64,000 nt of DNA, from positions 20,798,501-20,862,500 of the forward strand of contig CM069610.1 in assembly GCA_035771175.1 (NCBI GenBank), written 5' to 3'. Shown here piece by piece: positions 33,982 through 45,913 of the stretch. This stretch comes from Paratinospora sagittata (taxonomy: Eukaryota; Streptophyta; Magnoliopsida; Ranunculales; Menispermaceae). The position numbers were made by a program, and so were the translations under genes. Below the pieces are notes generated by a model. That model worked only from the letters and a program-made list of their open reading frames with translations, had not been told where the DNA came from and made no database searches. Position 1 is the first letter of the stretch. Each line of letters opens with the position of its first letter.

Positions 33982-36900
33982 TACAAACCAGGAAGAGAGG
34001 AAGGCCACGTATTGTCCGTCCAACAGAGGAGGCACCTCCTGAGATTCAAAACCAGGAACCGCCACCTCCGACGACACGCAGGCCACACCCGACACTGCCA
34101 CTACGTCTGGGCAGGCAGTGCCACTCCAACCCACATCCTTTGCCATGCCTTCAAGTATGCAAGTCTTTTTCGCCAGATTTACCGAGGCGATAAAAGTAAC
34201 TGTTCAGACGGTCGTTCGTGAGACCGCGGCCAACCAGGTTGTCACTGTTCAGGCACCTGTGAGATCTGGGTCAGAGACTCAAATCGACCAGATTACGAAG
34301 TACAAGAGGCTACAACCTCTTACTTTTGTTGGCACCAGTGATGCTGAAGAGGTGCAGAAATGGCTGGATGAGTCAAAGAAGGCTCTCGATGCAATGGGAG
34401 TCGATGATGCTCGAAAGGTTCCACTTGCGCCCTACCAACTTATTGGTGAAGCAAATACATGGTGGATAACAGTAAAGGAGGACCCTTGCAACACCACGGA
34501 CATGACTTGGCAACAGTTTGAGTCAATGTTTATTGATGAGTACTTCCCAGGCGATGTGAAGAAACAGAAGTGCCAGGAGTTTGCCAAGCTATACCAAGGC
34601 GGCATGACAGTCAGGGAGTATGCTGGCAAGTTTAAAGAATTATCGGTCTACTCTCTCTCCACCATCTCAACGGAGCAAGATAAGACCGAGAAATTCTATA
34701 ATGGCCTTCGTCCTGACATTCGACAAGCCTTGTCGATCTTGGATCTCAAGATTTACAGGGAGGTCGTTGACAAGGCTATGAGCTTTGAGCAGGAGAAGAT
34801 TATGCAGGAGCAGAGACTGAATAGGGGAAAACGGCCTGCAACGCTTTTCCAACAGGGCTCGCAGCAGGGCAAAAAGAAGAATGAGGCCAATGCACCTGCG
34901 GCTAAACCATCTAACCCTGGCCATCATGGTTTTCGCAATCATGGCCGAGGAGGCCGTAATGGCAGGGGTGGCCGTCGAAACGACAATGGCAGAGGTGGTG
35001 GTCAGCACCACAATCAGCATGGCCAACAGAACCATCAGTAGCAAAGGCTAACGTGTTACAACTGCAGTCAGCAGGACCATGTAAGAAATGCCTGTTCGCA
35101 CCTTCAGTAACTTGTTCTCGTTGTTCCAGTCCAACAAGCATCACCTGCTACTAATGCCCAACCTAGGCAGAACCAGCAGAACCAGGGGCAACGAAACCAG
35201 GGCAGAGCATTTGCTATCGCTCAACAACCCCTCCCAGACAATAATGTAGTCGAAGGTACATTTCCCTTGTTCAATACAATGGTGCATGTCTTGTTCGATT
35301 CGGGTGCTACGCATTCTTTTATATCGTCTGCATTGGTAAGACATTTAGGGTTGCATCCTGAACCCATAGAAATCACAATCCATGTCACATCACCTTTAGG
35401 ATTTGGTACTGAAGTGAAATTGCAGTGTTCTCGATGTGAGCTTCGAATGCCAGAACAGATAATATATGCAGATCTTTTTGTGATGGACATTGAAGACTTC
35501 GACATCATCCTCAGCATGGACTGGCTCGCACCACTGAATGCAAAGATCGATTGTATGAAGAAGCAAGTTCAGTTAACCTTGCCCACGGGGGAGTTTGTCA
35601 AGATTCAGGGAATAAGGAAATGGATACACAACTCGACTGTTGCACTTCTCAAGGCACAGCTTCGAGCTCTATCCCTTGGTGATGAAAATGAATCACCAGC
35701 ACTATACCCTCTCGAAGTACACGATGTCCCGATAATATCTGAATTCCTAATAGTTTCTCTAAATGACCTTCCTGGTCTACCTCCGGTTAGGGAATTCAAT
35801 TTTGAAATCAATCTCATACCTGAGACCGGGCCTATCTCAATTCCACCATACAGAATGTCAAATGTCAAGCTGGTCGAATTGGACAAACAACTGAAGGAAT
35901 TAGAGAGTAATGGCTTCATCAGAAAAAGTTCATCACCCTGGGGCGCTCCAGTTTTGTTTTTTCGCAAAAAAGATGGTTCGTTACGACTTTGCGTCAACTA
36001 TCGCAAGCTGAATAACGTCACCATTAAGAACAGATATTCGTTGCCCAGGATCGATGACTTGTTCGACCAACTTAGAGATGCAAAATACTTCTCTAAGATT
36101 GATTTACAATTCGGTTATTACCAACTCCAGATCCGAGAGTTGGACATTACCAAAACGACATTCAGAACTCGGTCCGGTCACTACAAGTTCATGGTCATAC
36201 CGTTCGGTCTAACAAATGCACCTGTTGCATTCATGGATTTGATGAACCGCATCTTTAGATTGTACTTAGACCAATTTGCGGTGGTTTTTGTGGACGATAT
36301 CTTGATATATTCCTCAACCGAGGAAGACCATAAGATACACCTGAGGATAGTCCTCCAGACCTTGAGAAGCCACCAGTTGTATGCAAAGTTGAATAAGTGT
36401 GAATTTTGGGCGAAGTGAGTTCAATTCCTAGGCCACGTGGTTTCAGGCAATGGCATTGAGGTGGATCCTTCTAAGGTTGAAGCGGTTTTAAACTGGAAAC
36501 AGCCTACCACTGTTATTCAGATTATAAGTTTTCTTGGTTTGGTTGGCTATTACAGACGTTTCATCAAGGACTTCTCAAAGATTGTTGAACCTATGACAAA
36601 GCTCACTCGGAAAGCCGTGCGATTCATCTGGAATCCCGCCTGTGAAATATCATTTCAGGAATTGAAGAAGTGTCTCACGACGACACCAGTACTAATCACT
36701 CCAAGAAATGCACTTGGATTATCACTATACAGCGATGCATCTCTCCAAGGCTTAGGTGTCGTACTAATGCAAGAAGGCCAAGTTGTTGTATATGCCTCAA
36801 GGCAACTGAAGATTCATGCGGGTAATTACCCAACACATGACTTGGAACTTACAGCTGTCGTATTTGCACTGAAGTTGTGTGGTCATTACCTATACGGTGA

Positions 36901-38635
36901 ACGGTTTGAAGTCTTCTCGGATCACAAGAGTCTTAAGTACATCTACACCCAGAGAGACCTAAACCTCCGCCAAAGACGATGGTTGGAGTTCTTGAAAGAT
37001 TATGACTTTCAACTCCAGTACCATCCCGGTAAGGCCAATGTTGTGGCTGATGCCCTGAGTAGAAAATCTTATGTTGCTTGCACTCTTAACTTCGAAATGG
37101 GGAAGTTGGCTACAGAGATGAAGAATTTTAACCTACAACTAATCAAGGAGGGAGCAAGATAACGACTTTCTCAATTATCAGCCAACTCTGAGCTGATTCG
37201 AAAGATTTCAGCAGCTCAAGCCAACGACCTTATATTAATGGAGAAACGAGAACTTCTACTCAGCGGATGAGACCTTCCTTACTAGTCGGTCTCTGAAGTC
37301 GGGGCCGTTTTCTATAAAAAAAAACGTCTCTGTCTACCGAACAATCTTGAGGTTCGGAAAGAAGTGCTCACTGAGATGCACTGTTAGAGGTTCGCTATGC
37401 ATCCTGGGGGTGAAAAAATGTAGAAGGATGTCAAGCGACAATTCTGGTTTTCTGGAATGAAGAAGGCGATTGCACACTTTGTTGCTCGATGTCTCGTTTG
37501 CCAGCAAGTTAAGGCAGAACGAAGACTTCCCTCTAGACTTCTTCAGCCATTACCTATTGGAGAATGAAAGTGGGAGAACATCGCAATGGATTTTGTTACA
37601 GCCTTGCCTCGAAATAATAAAGGGCAAGATGTTATCTGGGTTATCATTGACAGACTTACAAAGTCTACACACTTCTTACCAATAATGTTCACGGATAACC
37701 CTGCCAAGCTTGCCGAACTATATGAAAGAGAGATCGTACGGCTCCATGGCATACCACTCACGATCGTCTCTGATCGAGACCCTCGATTCACATCAAAGTT
37801 TTGGCAAAGCTTCCAGAGAAGAATGGACTCTAAGATCACCATGAGCGCAGCCTTTCACCCTCAGACTGATGGGCAGTCAAAGCGTCTTATCCAAATCTTG
37901 GAAGACATGTTACGGGGTTGCATTTTGGATTTTAATGACGGATAGGCAAAGTACTTACATTTAGCTGAGTTTGCATACAACAACAGCTACCAAACTAATA
38001 TCGGCGTGGCACCATACGAGGCTCTCTATGGTCGCCCTTACAGATCTCCGGTATGCTGGTTAGAAATGGCAGATCGACCGCAGTTGGGCCCTGAACTAGT
38101 TTAAGAGACTTCTGAGAAGATCACACTAGTAAAATAGCAACTTCGTGTTGCACAAAGTCGACGGAAGAACTATGTTGACAAGCGGAGGCAGCCTCTAGAA
38201 TTTGATAAGGGGGACATGGTTTTTCTAAAAGTTCAGCCCGCAAGAGGTGTGAAACGTTTTGGGATCAAAGGAAAACTCTCCCCACGGTATATCGGTCCAT
38301 TTCAGATCATTGAACGTATTGGCAAACTTGCTTATCGTCTGTCCCTTCCATTGTCCATGTCTAAGGTTCATGACGTTTTTCACGTATTCATGCTTCGAAA
38401 GTATTGTTCTGATCCTTCGCATATCATCCATTTGGTCGAGGTTCGGGTTGAGGAAGGAAATAGGTATCAGGAGAGAGCAATACAGATTATGGATAGAAAA
38501 ACTCAAGAACTAAGGCGACGTAGCATACCACTTGTAAAGGTGCTCTGGGATCACCACGGAGTAGAAGAAACAACATGGGAACTAGAAGCAACAATTAAAC
38601 AGAAATACCCTGAATTGTCTTCTAGTAATAACTGA
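33982..38635 (+). pseudogene. Ty3 Gag-Pol polyprotein in one frame, with stop codons
   Basis: Single frame with stops at 35039, 35108, 36416, 37160 and others in 37270-37390, 37943 and 38102-38137. In order: gag domain (WQQFESMFIDEYFPGDV), CCHC knuckle (CYNCSQQDHVRNAC, near 35060), protease ([10 protein letters not shown], near 35294), RT (FVDDILIYS, near 36291), RNase H ([10 protein letters not shown], then DHKSLKYI and [14 protein letters not shown]), integrase zinc finger (CLVCQQVKAE), integrase core (MDFVTALP, SDRDPRF, HPQTDGQSKR), GPFQIIERIG, and a chromodomain-like end (LVKVLWDHHGVEETTWE). The third catalytic residue of the integrase D-D-35-E is Lys here. The first three stops look like CAG-to-TAG, CAA-to-TAA and AGA/CGA-to-TGA changes by comparison with the minus copy. 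Confidence 0.95.
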
Positions 38636-38639
38636 TGAT

Positions 38640-39267
38640 GTGATACATTGTACTATTTCATTTATCAATAAAATGATGAAACTTTGGTTACAAATATCTT
38701 AATACATCGTTTCACTTGAATAACTATGCAGATGTCTGAAAATAATATTGATAGATATAGTGATGCACACACGCAATGGCCTCCTTGGCAACCTGTGGCG
38801 ACTCCTCCAGGATCTAAGTCAAGTCACAACTACTTTGCATCACCAACTCTATCGCCGCACAAACAACAATCCTTATCGCCAGAGTGTGCATGGATTTTTC
38901 GTAACAATTTTGCCCAAAACAATCTCGTGATCTCATCTTGGCAGGATCTTCTACCAAGTTACCAGGCGGCCGGATTCGAGCAACAGTACGAAAAAGCATC
39001 CCACCGCTCAACCTCCCTTCCCTTAAACGATACAACCAGCAAAGCCTTACACCACCATCTGTTAAGTAAAGGTTGGAATCTTCTGAGGACGAATCCGACT
39101 CCATTTGCTCTCCATGGTTTCATGATGTTGACGATTCCACCGGCCACAGTGCCATTAAGGGACCTTACAGGCACTACGCTGAGCTAGCAAACGATGACGA
39201 CGGCAGTGAATCTCACGTAGATAGCCATCATGACTACTTGGACTGATTTCGAGGGCGAAGTCCTTTT
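38640..39267 (+). other. Post-pol region with a possible small acidic ORF remnant
   Basis: Between pol and the polypurine tract. One frame is open from 38905 to 39066 and, after one stop, from 39070 to the stop at 39244-39246. The second part is strikingly acidic and coding-like (LESSEDESDSICSPWF, then YAELANDDDGSESHVDS). Another frame is open at 38726-39187 but its sequence looks less protein-like. No family recognised; may be captured sequence or chance. Confidence 0.4.
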
Positions 39268-39280
39268 AAGGGGGGCAGAG
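39268..39280 (+). other. Polypurine tract
   Basis: AAGGGGGGCAGAG ending just before the 3' LTR. Confidence 0.85.
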
Positions 39281-42200
39281 TGTAATACCCTAGGTTTACA
39301 ACAACAAAAAAAAAATTCTCTCGGGTACCTGCCCGAACGTTCGGGCGCGTGCCTAAACGTTCAGGAGCAAATTTTCCTATTTAAGGAACCCCTCCCCCTC
39401 CTCATTTCTCACACCAAAATCACTCCTCCTTGTGATTTTACTTCTCTCTTTCACTCATTTTGAGTTTTTGTTTTCTCTTTTGAGACTTTCTTCCCCGAGA
39501 CTCTCTGTGCGGTGCAACGTGGTTCTACCCGGGGGAAGGCACCAGTTTTCAAAAGAGTTTTTATCTGAAGGTGGGAAATGAAACATAAGTGTGGCGACCC
39601 CGCACCCCAGGCCACCAACCCCGCAAGGAATGGTGTGCGGAATGCCGGGGCAGGACGCCCGGCGTAAGCATCTCCAACCACTTCTCAACCTTCGTGAGGT
39701 GGTTGAGACCCTACGAGCCTTATCCCAAACAACGACATAATATAAAAAGGTTCTAAACAAAAGTACCAACCGTATTAATCATCCAAGACAAGAGATACTC
39801 CATAAAAATGAACCATAAATAAAACCGTCATAATCCCTACAGTTCATCAATACTGAGATACACATAAAGTCCAAAATTGTGGATACAAATAAAAACCGTC
39901 ATATGCCCACAAGGTCTATCTAACAAGTCCCAACTCACCCATACTACAATGTGGTAAGTGTTATAATTACATAGTCCAAAATATAATACATCATAATTTA
40001 AAACACAGTTCAATCAAAATGCCTCTCAACTCACATCGAGGCCTTGGATTCTCTCGCAGGCAAGGCCCTCAAGATATGACTACTCCTTTGCCCTTATTCG
40101 AGACAGAAGGACCTGAAAGAGGAAAATGAGGGTGAGCCAACGGTGCCCAGTGAATAGAATTCAAATATGCTATCAATACTCATCAATAAATATCATGTAT
40201 GCATGTCAATGTGTAGCATAATTAAAAGCTCATAATCATATAGATATCAAGCATTTCTAATAAGTTCGATGCAAGTAAAAGCTTATCAATTTGGATCTAC
40301 ATTCCACATGCATTGGGGTTACTAGTGCACGTCTATTTCACCGTACCGTTGACCCCAATCATGTTTATTTGGGGTTACTAGTGCACGTCTACTTCACCGT
40401 ACCGTTCTCATCCCCAAATATTTTTTTTCTTAAAACCCTCCTATGACAAGGTTAAGTCCCCCTATTAGCCAGATAGATGGGCCCAACCAAAGTCATAAGG
40501 TTTTCTCAAATCAATGCATCATTCAAAACATTAGAACACATTCATGCTTTCAACATACAATATATATAAGTGATATGATGACATAAGAGATATAATCATA
40601 AATGAAGTCTACTCACAACCAAGCCTCGCGAGAGTATTTAACCACACACGACCACCAAACCGAATCAACCCAATCAAGATCCTGAAACATTCATCAATAT
40701 CCTATCATACATCAATTTCTATGCTCAATCACATAGACATTACACATCAACCCTAAATCAGCCCACATATAGACAATAGGCCTAAATCCCATCTAATCCC
40801 ATCATTCAACTCAAATCACATGACTTAGGCCTCTAATGCATAGTTTTCATACATAAACCATTCTATTAATCAAAAATACTGATTTTTAATTCCTTAGGCA
40901 TAAACATGCTCAAATTGGGTCACTTGATCACAAGTAGGCCTAGCCCATGATATGGTCACAACCACCAAATCAGTAGCATAATCAACCCTAATCATGCTTA
41001 ATTAAACATAAGTTGCATCAATTCAATGATTCTAGGCCAAAAGCATCAAAAGCCCTAAAATATGAAATTTTTCATACTTAGGCCATATTGCCGATTTACA
41101 CTAGGTCACCATGTTCAACCATGTACATCACTGATTTTGCATCATGGGTTCATCAACAATGGAAACTAGGTCAACATAGTTGACATGCAAGCTATTTGGA
41201 AATGTCTAAGTTCATATTCTAAATTTAGGTCTAATACAAGCAACCCTACCAATTCTTCATTTAATATTCTGTTCAAATGTATCAATCTACCAACAAAAAT
41301 ATGTAATCACAAAATCAACTGAACAGATTGAAGTATGTGAAGAAACAAACCTTCTATCCAAATATCAGCTCAATCCAACGGTGGACAGAAAAGATAAGTA
41401 TCTTTGATGAACAAGTCTCTAATCAGACAATTTCTCCTTTCCTACGGCAAATACTCGAACTCAGATGACTATATCACACAACATAATTAATCCATAAACA
41501 TCTTCACCGTTCAGAATGCCGAGATATCAGTTGTAAACTAGATACCCAAATCTAATATCCATTGAACGGTAGATTGAGGAGATTTATAAGTTTGAGCGAA
41601 ACAGCACAAAAAATCCAGACATTCCGACCAGCTTTGTTTGAGAGGTTAGATCTCTCCGACGAAACCTCTAATAAAGATCTCCACCGACCAGAATGCAGAA
41701 ATATCAGTCTTAAACTACATACCCAAATCTAATATCCATCCAACGGTAGATTCAAGAGATCTATAAGTTTGAGCGAAACGGCGCAAGAAATCCAGACTTT
41801 CCGACCAGCTTTGTTTGAGAGGTTAGATCTCTTAGACGAAACCTCTAATCAAGATCACCACCGACCAAAATGAATAACCATAAGCTACGAACTTGCTGAA
41901 AAAGTTTGAGCTCAATTTGACCGTATATCCCGAAGATCCAGCTCTTTGATGAAAACGTTGCAGAGATTTTCCTCAAGCAACCCTCTTTCTTTCTCTTCTT
42001 CTTTCCTTTCTCTTCTTTTTTTCTTTTATTTTTTTCCTTTCCCTCCACTCACCTCACTTTCTAGCACTTCCTTGGAGAAGAGAAGTGGGCATGGGACACT
42101 TGTCCACTTTCATGCACCAACCTTCACATGTGTTGGTCTCATACTACCCATACCAACCACATGTACTTTAACCAATCTCATGCTTCCATGTATTTTAAAT

Positions 42201-43621
42201 GTCCAATCCATTTAATACACCAAATTTTCATTCTCATTTATCCTTTTATTCAATCAATCCTAACCCATATCAATTCATGGTTTAATGGGCCCATGCATAA
42301 ATAATAACATATGCATTATACTTTAATTTAACATGACCCATATACAATTTATAATGCACATATTTATATACATTATTAAGCATCAACTATACAAACATTA
42401 AACAACCATCAAACAAACACAAAACATATCAAGGCAACACATAGAGTTTGGGCAAAATGCAATTGGGTTATGGGCTAGATGAAATAATTTTCGGGGCGTC
42501 ACATTAAGTTTGCGTGTCTTATAACTTTTATTAAAGTTTACATTCATTTATCATTATGTGTACTATTCATTTATCATTATGTGTACTATTCATTTACACT
42601 GCATTATTGCGTATAATGTTTATACTTGTCATACTTATGCTTGTATATTTGGAGTTCATGTATTACACTGTTGTTATGCCGGATTAGTGGTCAATCTGGC
42701 TCAACCAGACTCAGTCTTATCCTCAGTAACTTTAAATAGTGAATGGGAGGCAACGTGCTACTCTAGACGATTGGTATTTAAGTAAACCTCGTGTTTCACC
42801 TCTCAACTGGAGACTGATCTGGTTGGTCTTATTTGATAGCTATCAGCTTATAAAAGTAATACTGAATGTCCAAACCTTGCACGTCGTGATACCAACCCAG
42901 ATAAGGATCACCAGACGTTGCCAAATCCTGTCTAAATGTTAAGTAAAGACTGAACCAGTTCATGCATTGGCATCATACATAGCACCACTTAGGGACGTAT
43001 GTGGTTTATGATTCATAGAATAGTTAGAAGCAATGCTCACTATTCATTATATTTCTTTGGAGAATGACGTACAATGAGAACCTGACTACTCCTGGGGAGG
43101 GACATATGTACCTGAATCCAGAGCGTCGTTCCTGAGGAAGAACGTACAATGAGAACCCGACTACTCCTGTAAAGGAACATCTATACGTGAACTCAGGTGA
43201 TGTACAATCATCAAACCAATACGAGACGGTGTCATGCATACATACATGTTGGATTGATTATGATGCTCTGATATGTATTTAAGATATTTGATTATGAAGT
43301 TTGCTTTATTAATTGTTATATTCACAAACTATTTTACCCACTGAGCGTGTAGCTCACCCCATTGTTATCCAATTTTTCACAGGAGATTAGAGCGGACTGG
43401 GTGCAGGTTTTTTGGGCCCACATTTTGTACCATTTGTATTATTCATTAGAGATTTTGGGAGAATGTTCCATTAACTATTCATGTACAAATATATTCTGAA
43501 ATTAATGAAATCAGATTTGTGCTTAATCGTGTTTCCGCGCACTCAATTATCGTTATAATGCATTCGCGCCCCCGTCCTTGTGTGTCCCGTCGGTTTAGGC
43601 ACGTCCGGACGGGGTGTGACA
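39281..43621 (+). repeat. 3' LTR (about 1422 bp) interrupted by a nested solo LTR
   Basis: TGTAATACCC at 39281 to GTGTGACA at 43621. Matches the 5' LTR on both sides of the insert (39281-39589 and 42509-43621). It also has a short duplication near 42555-42600 (ATCATTATGTGTACTATTC twice) that the 5' LTR lacks. Confidence 0.95.
39590..42503 (-). mobile_element. Nested Ty3 solo LTR (2914 bp)
   Basis: Bounded by TGTGGCGACCCC and GGGGCGTCACA, flanked by ATAAG/TTAAG (39585-39589 and 42504-42508; 4 of 5 match). On the minus strand it starts TGTGACGCCCC, like the chromovirus LTR at 5755, which sets the orientation. Contains two near-identical 60-bp words (GTTACTAGTGCACGTCTA in each, near 40317 and 40374) and two diverged copies of a block with GAGAGGTTAGATCTCT near 41641 and 41817. 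No coding content. Confidence 0.92.
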
Positions 43622-43626
43622 TTGTA

Positions 43627-43739
43627 ATTTAAAACTTAATCCAATGAATTAACTTGTTCATCATTTTGCTAAACTTGAGTTGTGTAAAAGAAAATGGTCG
43701 TACAATTAATATAAAGATCAAAAAAGAAAAATAATACAA
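43627..43739. other. Flank between Ty3 element and LINE
   Basis: AT-rich, nothing recognised; continuous with 29668-29755 before the Ty3 insertion. Confidence 0.5.
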
Positions 43740-43745
43740 ATTAAG

Positions 43746-44900
43746 ATGTTTTTTGGGGCAACAGCTGCCACGGGGGCAGGCACTAGCTGTCAGCAAGATT
43801 TGAGGGCAGGTAGACAGAATCCGCAGGTGGACGTGGCGCAGCGTAAGGAGTCATTTCGGGCTGATCTTTCTACCCAGGAAAAGGTTGATCATGCAAAAGG
43901 TTGTGGATCTCGCAAATGCGCCAGAGCTGGTAAAAAATGCAAATGGGCTGGATTCGACGCTCTCACACCAGTGTCAGTTGATACGACCTGCAGGCGCGAT
44001 CTTGACTGAAACTCCAATGAGTGTTCTTTGAGCCTAGTTCCAGAGATCGCGATGGAGATGCAGGGCATGCCGTAGGGGAGGTAGTCTTTAAAGGTCGGCG
44101 AGGTTCATCTTCTTCAAGAAGTTTCGAAGGTTTAACTAATCGCGAGATTAGACTACAGCTGGCGAGTAAATCTGTTCTCTCTAACGAAAGGGAAGATACA
44201 TTGCCAATGGGGGAAAGAAAACTCCGGAAGATGTCTAAGAAGAAGATGAGGAAATTGAGGAGTCGGGCATGGAATAAATAATTGATGGAGAAACACAAAC
44301 GACAAGACTTCATTGATGATTTCGATGAAGTCGATAGTCTTTGGGGTAGTGTTCAGACGGAAATGGAGGACTTGGGCGTCAACAGCGGTATAGAGGACAA
44401 CTCTGAGGATTGGAATGATCTCTCTTCAGTGGCAGATCAAGAAGATGTTTTTGTTCCGAGACTTGAGGACTCCTTCATGGCCGACCTCAATGAGGTACAG
44501 GTATGACCTACACCTCTTGGTTTGGTTTCTGGTCATGCATAGGCTATTACACATGGAATTTCCCCTGTACACATTACTTCTTGTTCACCTGTTTCTAACG
44601 CAGTCATTCAGTTCTCTCCCATGCACCCAACTAACCTAACTAGAACCTCATGTGATGCCCTGTCCAAAAAAGTTAAACTTTCTAAATCCTTCCATTATCA
44701 TAACAGATCGAAAGTGGTTGATTTTAACAGATCTGATCATGGGTTGGCAAATGCGGAGGGCCTAATATTTGGATAGAGTGAGAGCTTTCTATCCTTAGGC
44801 TTGCAGGAAGTTTTTGCAGATTATGTGAGGAGAATGAACTTGCAGGAGAGTAGGAAGCAAAGGCTTCAAGTGCTTGAAGGTATTCGCAATTTTAAATGAC
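43746..44900 (+). pseudogene. LINE ORF1 C-terminal remnant
   Basis: Hydrophilic frames 43746-44009, 44021-44281 and 44282-44506 precede ORF2: a Cys/Lys/Arg-rich piece (CGSRKCARAGKKCKWAG), a basic piece ending MSKKKMRKLRSRAWNK, and an acidic piece (DFIDDFDEVDSLWGSVQ). The position and composition fit the C-terminal part of a plant LINE ORF1, but I see no DUF4283 domain, so the 5' part is missing or elsewhere. The assignment is mostly by position. Confidence 0.55.
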
Positions 44901-44960
44901 CGACAAATAGAGTCTTCTTGCACAAGAAATGTGCGGGGAAATAGGCGGCAAAATTTTTAA

Positions 44961-45905
44961 ATGAAGATACTTTCATGGAATGTGAAGGGTTGTGGGGACA
45001 ACAAGGAAAGGAGTTTGATCAAAAGAACCATTCGGCGGGCAAATCCAAACATCATAATTCTACAGGAGGATAAAAAGGAAAGAATTGGCAGGAAACTAAT
45101 TGGTCAATTATGGGGGTCAAGATTTAAAGGATGGTCATCACTCTTTTCTGTCGGTGCAGCGGGTGGAATTTTGGTTGCATGGGATTCAAGAGTGGTGGAT
45201 GTGTCTTCTTGTTTGGTTGGCATGTTTTTGGTCTCATTACAGATTGAGTCGTCTACTTCTGATAGGTGGTGGCTCTCAGGCGTGTATGGCTCGAATTCAC
45301 CGACATAGAGGCAAGATTTCTGGGATGAGTTGGTTGGATTGTTTGTACTATGTGGTGACAACTGGTGTGTGGTAGGAGATTTCAACACTATGAGGAATCT
45401 AGAAGAAGAATTGATCAATTCAAGGCTGACTAGGAGTATGCAAGACTTTGATCGGTTAATTGGTGAGCTCAACCTTATGGATCCACCACTTAGAAATGCT
45501 AGTTTCACATGGTCGAATATGAGGGATGACCCAATTTGCTGCTGGCTCGACAGATTTTTGTTATCTGTTGGGTAGGGAATGTTATTCCCAAACTATCGCC
45601 AAGAAGCTTTGGCCAGGATTACAGATCGATTATACTTGACACCAATACCATTATTTTGGGGCCTTCTCAGTTCATATTTGAAAATGTATGGACATCACAT
45701 AAAGACTTTGTCATGAACGTACAATATTGGTGGCAATCTTCACAAGTCGCAGGGAAATGAGGCCACCAATTTTTTGAGGTTAAAACTGATGAAAGAGCAT
45801 TTTAGCAATCGAATAAGGAGGTGTTCAGTGTGGTTTCTTTGGGGAAGAAAGAGCTTGAGGAAACAATTGGGTCTCTTGATAAGTTGGAGGAAGGCGAGGA
45901 ATGAA
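44961..45905 (+). pseudogene. LINE ORF2 endonuclease
   Basis: Begins MKILSWNVKGCGDNKERSLI, then IIILQEDK (metal-binding Glu), WWLSGVYGSN, CVVGDFNTMRN, LNLMDPPLRNASFTWSN: the APE-type endonuclease that nicks the target. Stops at 45306 and near 45573, frameshift near 45310; decays beyond 45760. Confidence 0.9.
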
Positions 45906-45913
45906 ACTTAGAA

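Larger units (their letters stand above)
29761..43621 (+). mobile_element. Complete Ty3 retrotransposon with extra ORF (13.9 kb including nested LTR)
   Basis: Two LTRs in direct orientation, a primer-binding site, an extra ORF, gag-pol and a polypurine tract, all in order. Perfect 5-bp duplication TTGTA at 29756-29760 and 43622-43626. Without the nested solo LTR it is about 10.9 kb. LTR-to-LTR difference, hand-counted over about 290 bp (30060-30350 against 42521-42830), is roughly 16 changes, mostly transitions, so the insertion is not recent. Coding frames carry several stops. Confidence 0.96.

Noticed and set aside
38726..39187. 153-codon plus-strand ORF after pol as a real gene
   Set aside because: Low-complexity His/Ser/Pro composition; the alternative frame ending at 39246 looks more coding-like, so no gene is called.
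44021..44281. Small host gene before LINE ORF2
   Set aside because: Basic and acidic low-complexity frames directly before ORF2 are better explained as a LINE ORF1 tail.
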